Shown here piece by piece: positions 63,707-64,000 of a stretch of DNA of 64,000 nt (positions are counted from its first letter, which is position 1; each line of letters begins with the position of its first letter). A model generated the notes under the pieces. The model made no database searches and was not told the origin of the DNA. It saw only the letters and a program-made list of their open reading frames with translations. This stretch comes from Hyphomicrobiales bacterium. GTDB lineage: Bacteria; Pseudomonadota; Alphaproteobacteria; Rhizobiales; Beijerinckiaceae. The position numbers were made by a program, and so were the translations under genes. Location: contig UBZM01000021.1 of assembly GCA_900470095.1 (NCBI GenBank), forward strand, positions 197,535 through 261,534, in the 5' to 3' direction.

Positions 63707-64000
63707 TTAGAGTCCCGCTGGACGGCGCAGATCAAGGGTCATCGGAAATTCCGGGCTGCGCTCTTCCTCCGGAATCACCAGCGCGCCGGGACTATGACCG
63801 ATGGACTCGAAACGGGCGAGACGGCGTGCCTCGGCCTCGTAGGAATTCACCGGGGGTGTCTCATAATTGCGCCCGCCGGGATGGGCGACATGGTAGACGC
63901 AGCCACCGAGCGACCGGCCGACCCAACTGTCGACGATGTCGAAAGTCAGCGGCGCATGCACGGGAATCGTCGGGTGCAGTCCTGAGGCCGGCTGCCAGGC
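63707..64000 (-). CDS. DUF2126/transglutaminase-domain protein (C-terminal end)
   Basis: The last 97 codons of a long protein that continues beyond the window. The tail [20 protein letters not shown], then [40 protein letters not shown] and [10 protein letters not shown] is the conserved end of the roughly 1100-aa DUF2126 family with an N-terminal transglutaminase-like domain. No start is visible in the window; the in-frame codon at 63961 is internal. It is the upstream member of the ATP-grasp/alpha-E/transglutaminase operon. Confidence 0.85.
   Translation of the reverse strand, partial: AWQPASGLHPTIPVHAPLTFDIVDSWVGRSLGGCVYHVAHPGGRNYETPPVNSYEAEARRLARFESIGHSPGALVIPEEERSPEFPMTLDLRRPAGL

Overview
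The window is GC-rich, densely coded chromosomal DNA of an alphaproteobacterium, most likely a member of the Hyphomicrobiales (Rhizobiales). The arguments are the high GC, the gene order metW-metX / chorismate mutase-hisC-tyrC, an IS110 relic of the type common in that order, the HutF/HutG form of histidine degradation, and many families typical of Rhizobiales (DUF3141, fused ATP-grasp/alpha-E proteins, NrtT/TauA-type ABC importers, TRAP importers). A Bosea- or Methylobacterium-like genus is a guess only.

Layout. 1-4.8 kb: methionine (metW partial, metX) and, divergently, aromatic amino acid/histidine genes (chorismate mutase, hisC, tyrC), then tRNA-Thr(CGT). 5.0-8.7 kb: an atypical, partly AT-richer stretch beginning right after the tRNA, with an internally deleted IS110-like element and several small orphan genes. 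8.7-11.8 kb: an MgtC/DUF4010 membrane protein and an MFS transporter. 11.8-22.1 kb: one compact seven-gene minus-strand operon (PHA-synthase-like DUF3141 protein, Pta, AckA, HlyD-type adaptor, RbbA-like double-ATPase ABC protein, ABC-2 permease, FabI). A near-consensus FNR/FixK box lies in the divergent region upstream, so this looks like an oxygen-regulated acyl-metabolism plus ABC transport/ribosome-ATPase locus; it is the best candidate for an undescribed system here.

23-28.6 kb: a biotin-dependent acyl-CoA carboxylase (both subunits), an acyl-CoA dehydrogenase of the isovaleryl/long-chain type and a TetR regulator with a likely operator between the divergent units. 28.6-37.2 kb: a GGDEF-EAL protein, a deacetylase, a ThDP enzyme, and an ABC importer operon that contains an uracil/mismatch DNA glycosylase gene. 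37.2-41.1 kb: GntR-FCD regulator and TRAP transporter with an internal terminator after the binding-protein gene. 41.2-42.4 kb: cyclopropane-fatty-acid synthase.

42.4-50.5 kb: a complete histidine utilisation locus (hutI-H-G-U-D divergent from hutF-C) with two perfect 16-bp palindromes, the presumed HutC operators, between hutI and hutF. It predicts the five-step route to glutamate via formylglutamate. 50.5-60.3 kb: small envelope proteins, a transglutaminase-like protein, a lipid-kinase/PAP2-phosphatase pair, an aldehyde dehydrogenase, a quinone-oxidoreductase/HxlR divergent pair, pobA and a HAD phosphatase. 60.3-64 kb: a transglutaminase, a fused circularly permuted ATP-grasp/alpha-E protein and the C-terminal end of a DUF2126 protein, the predicted but little-studied peptide-modification operon.
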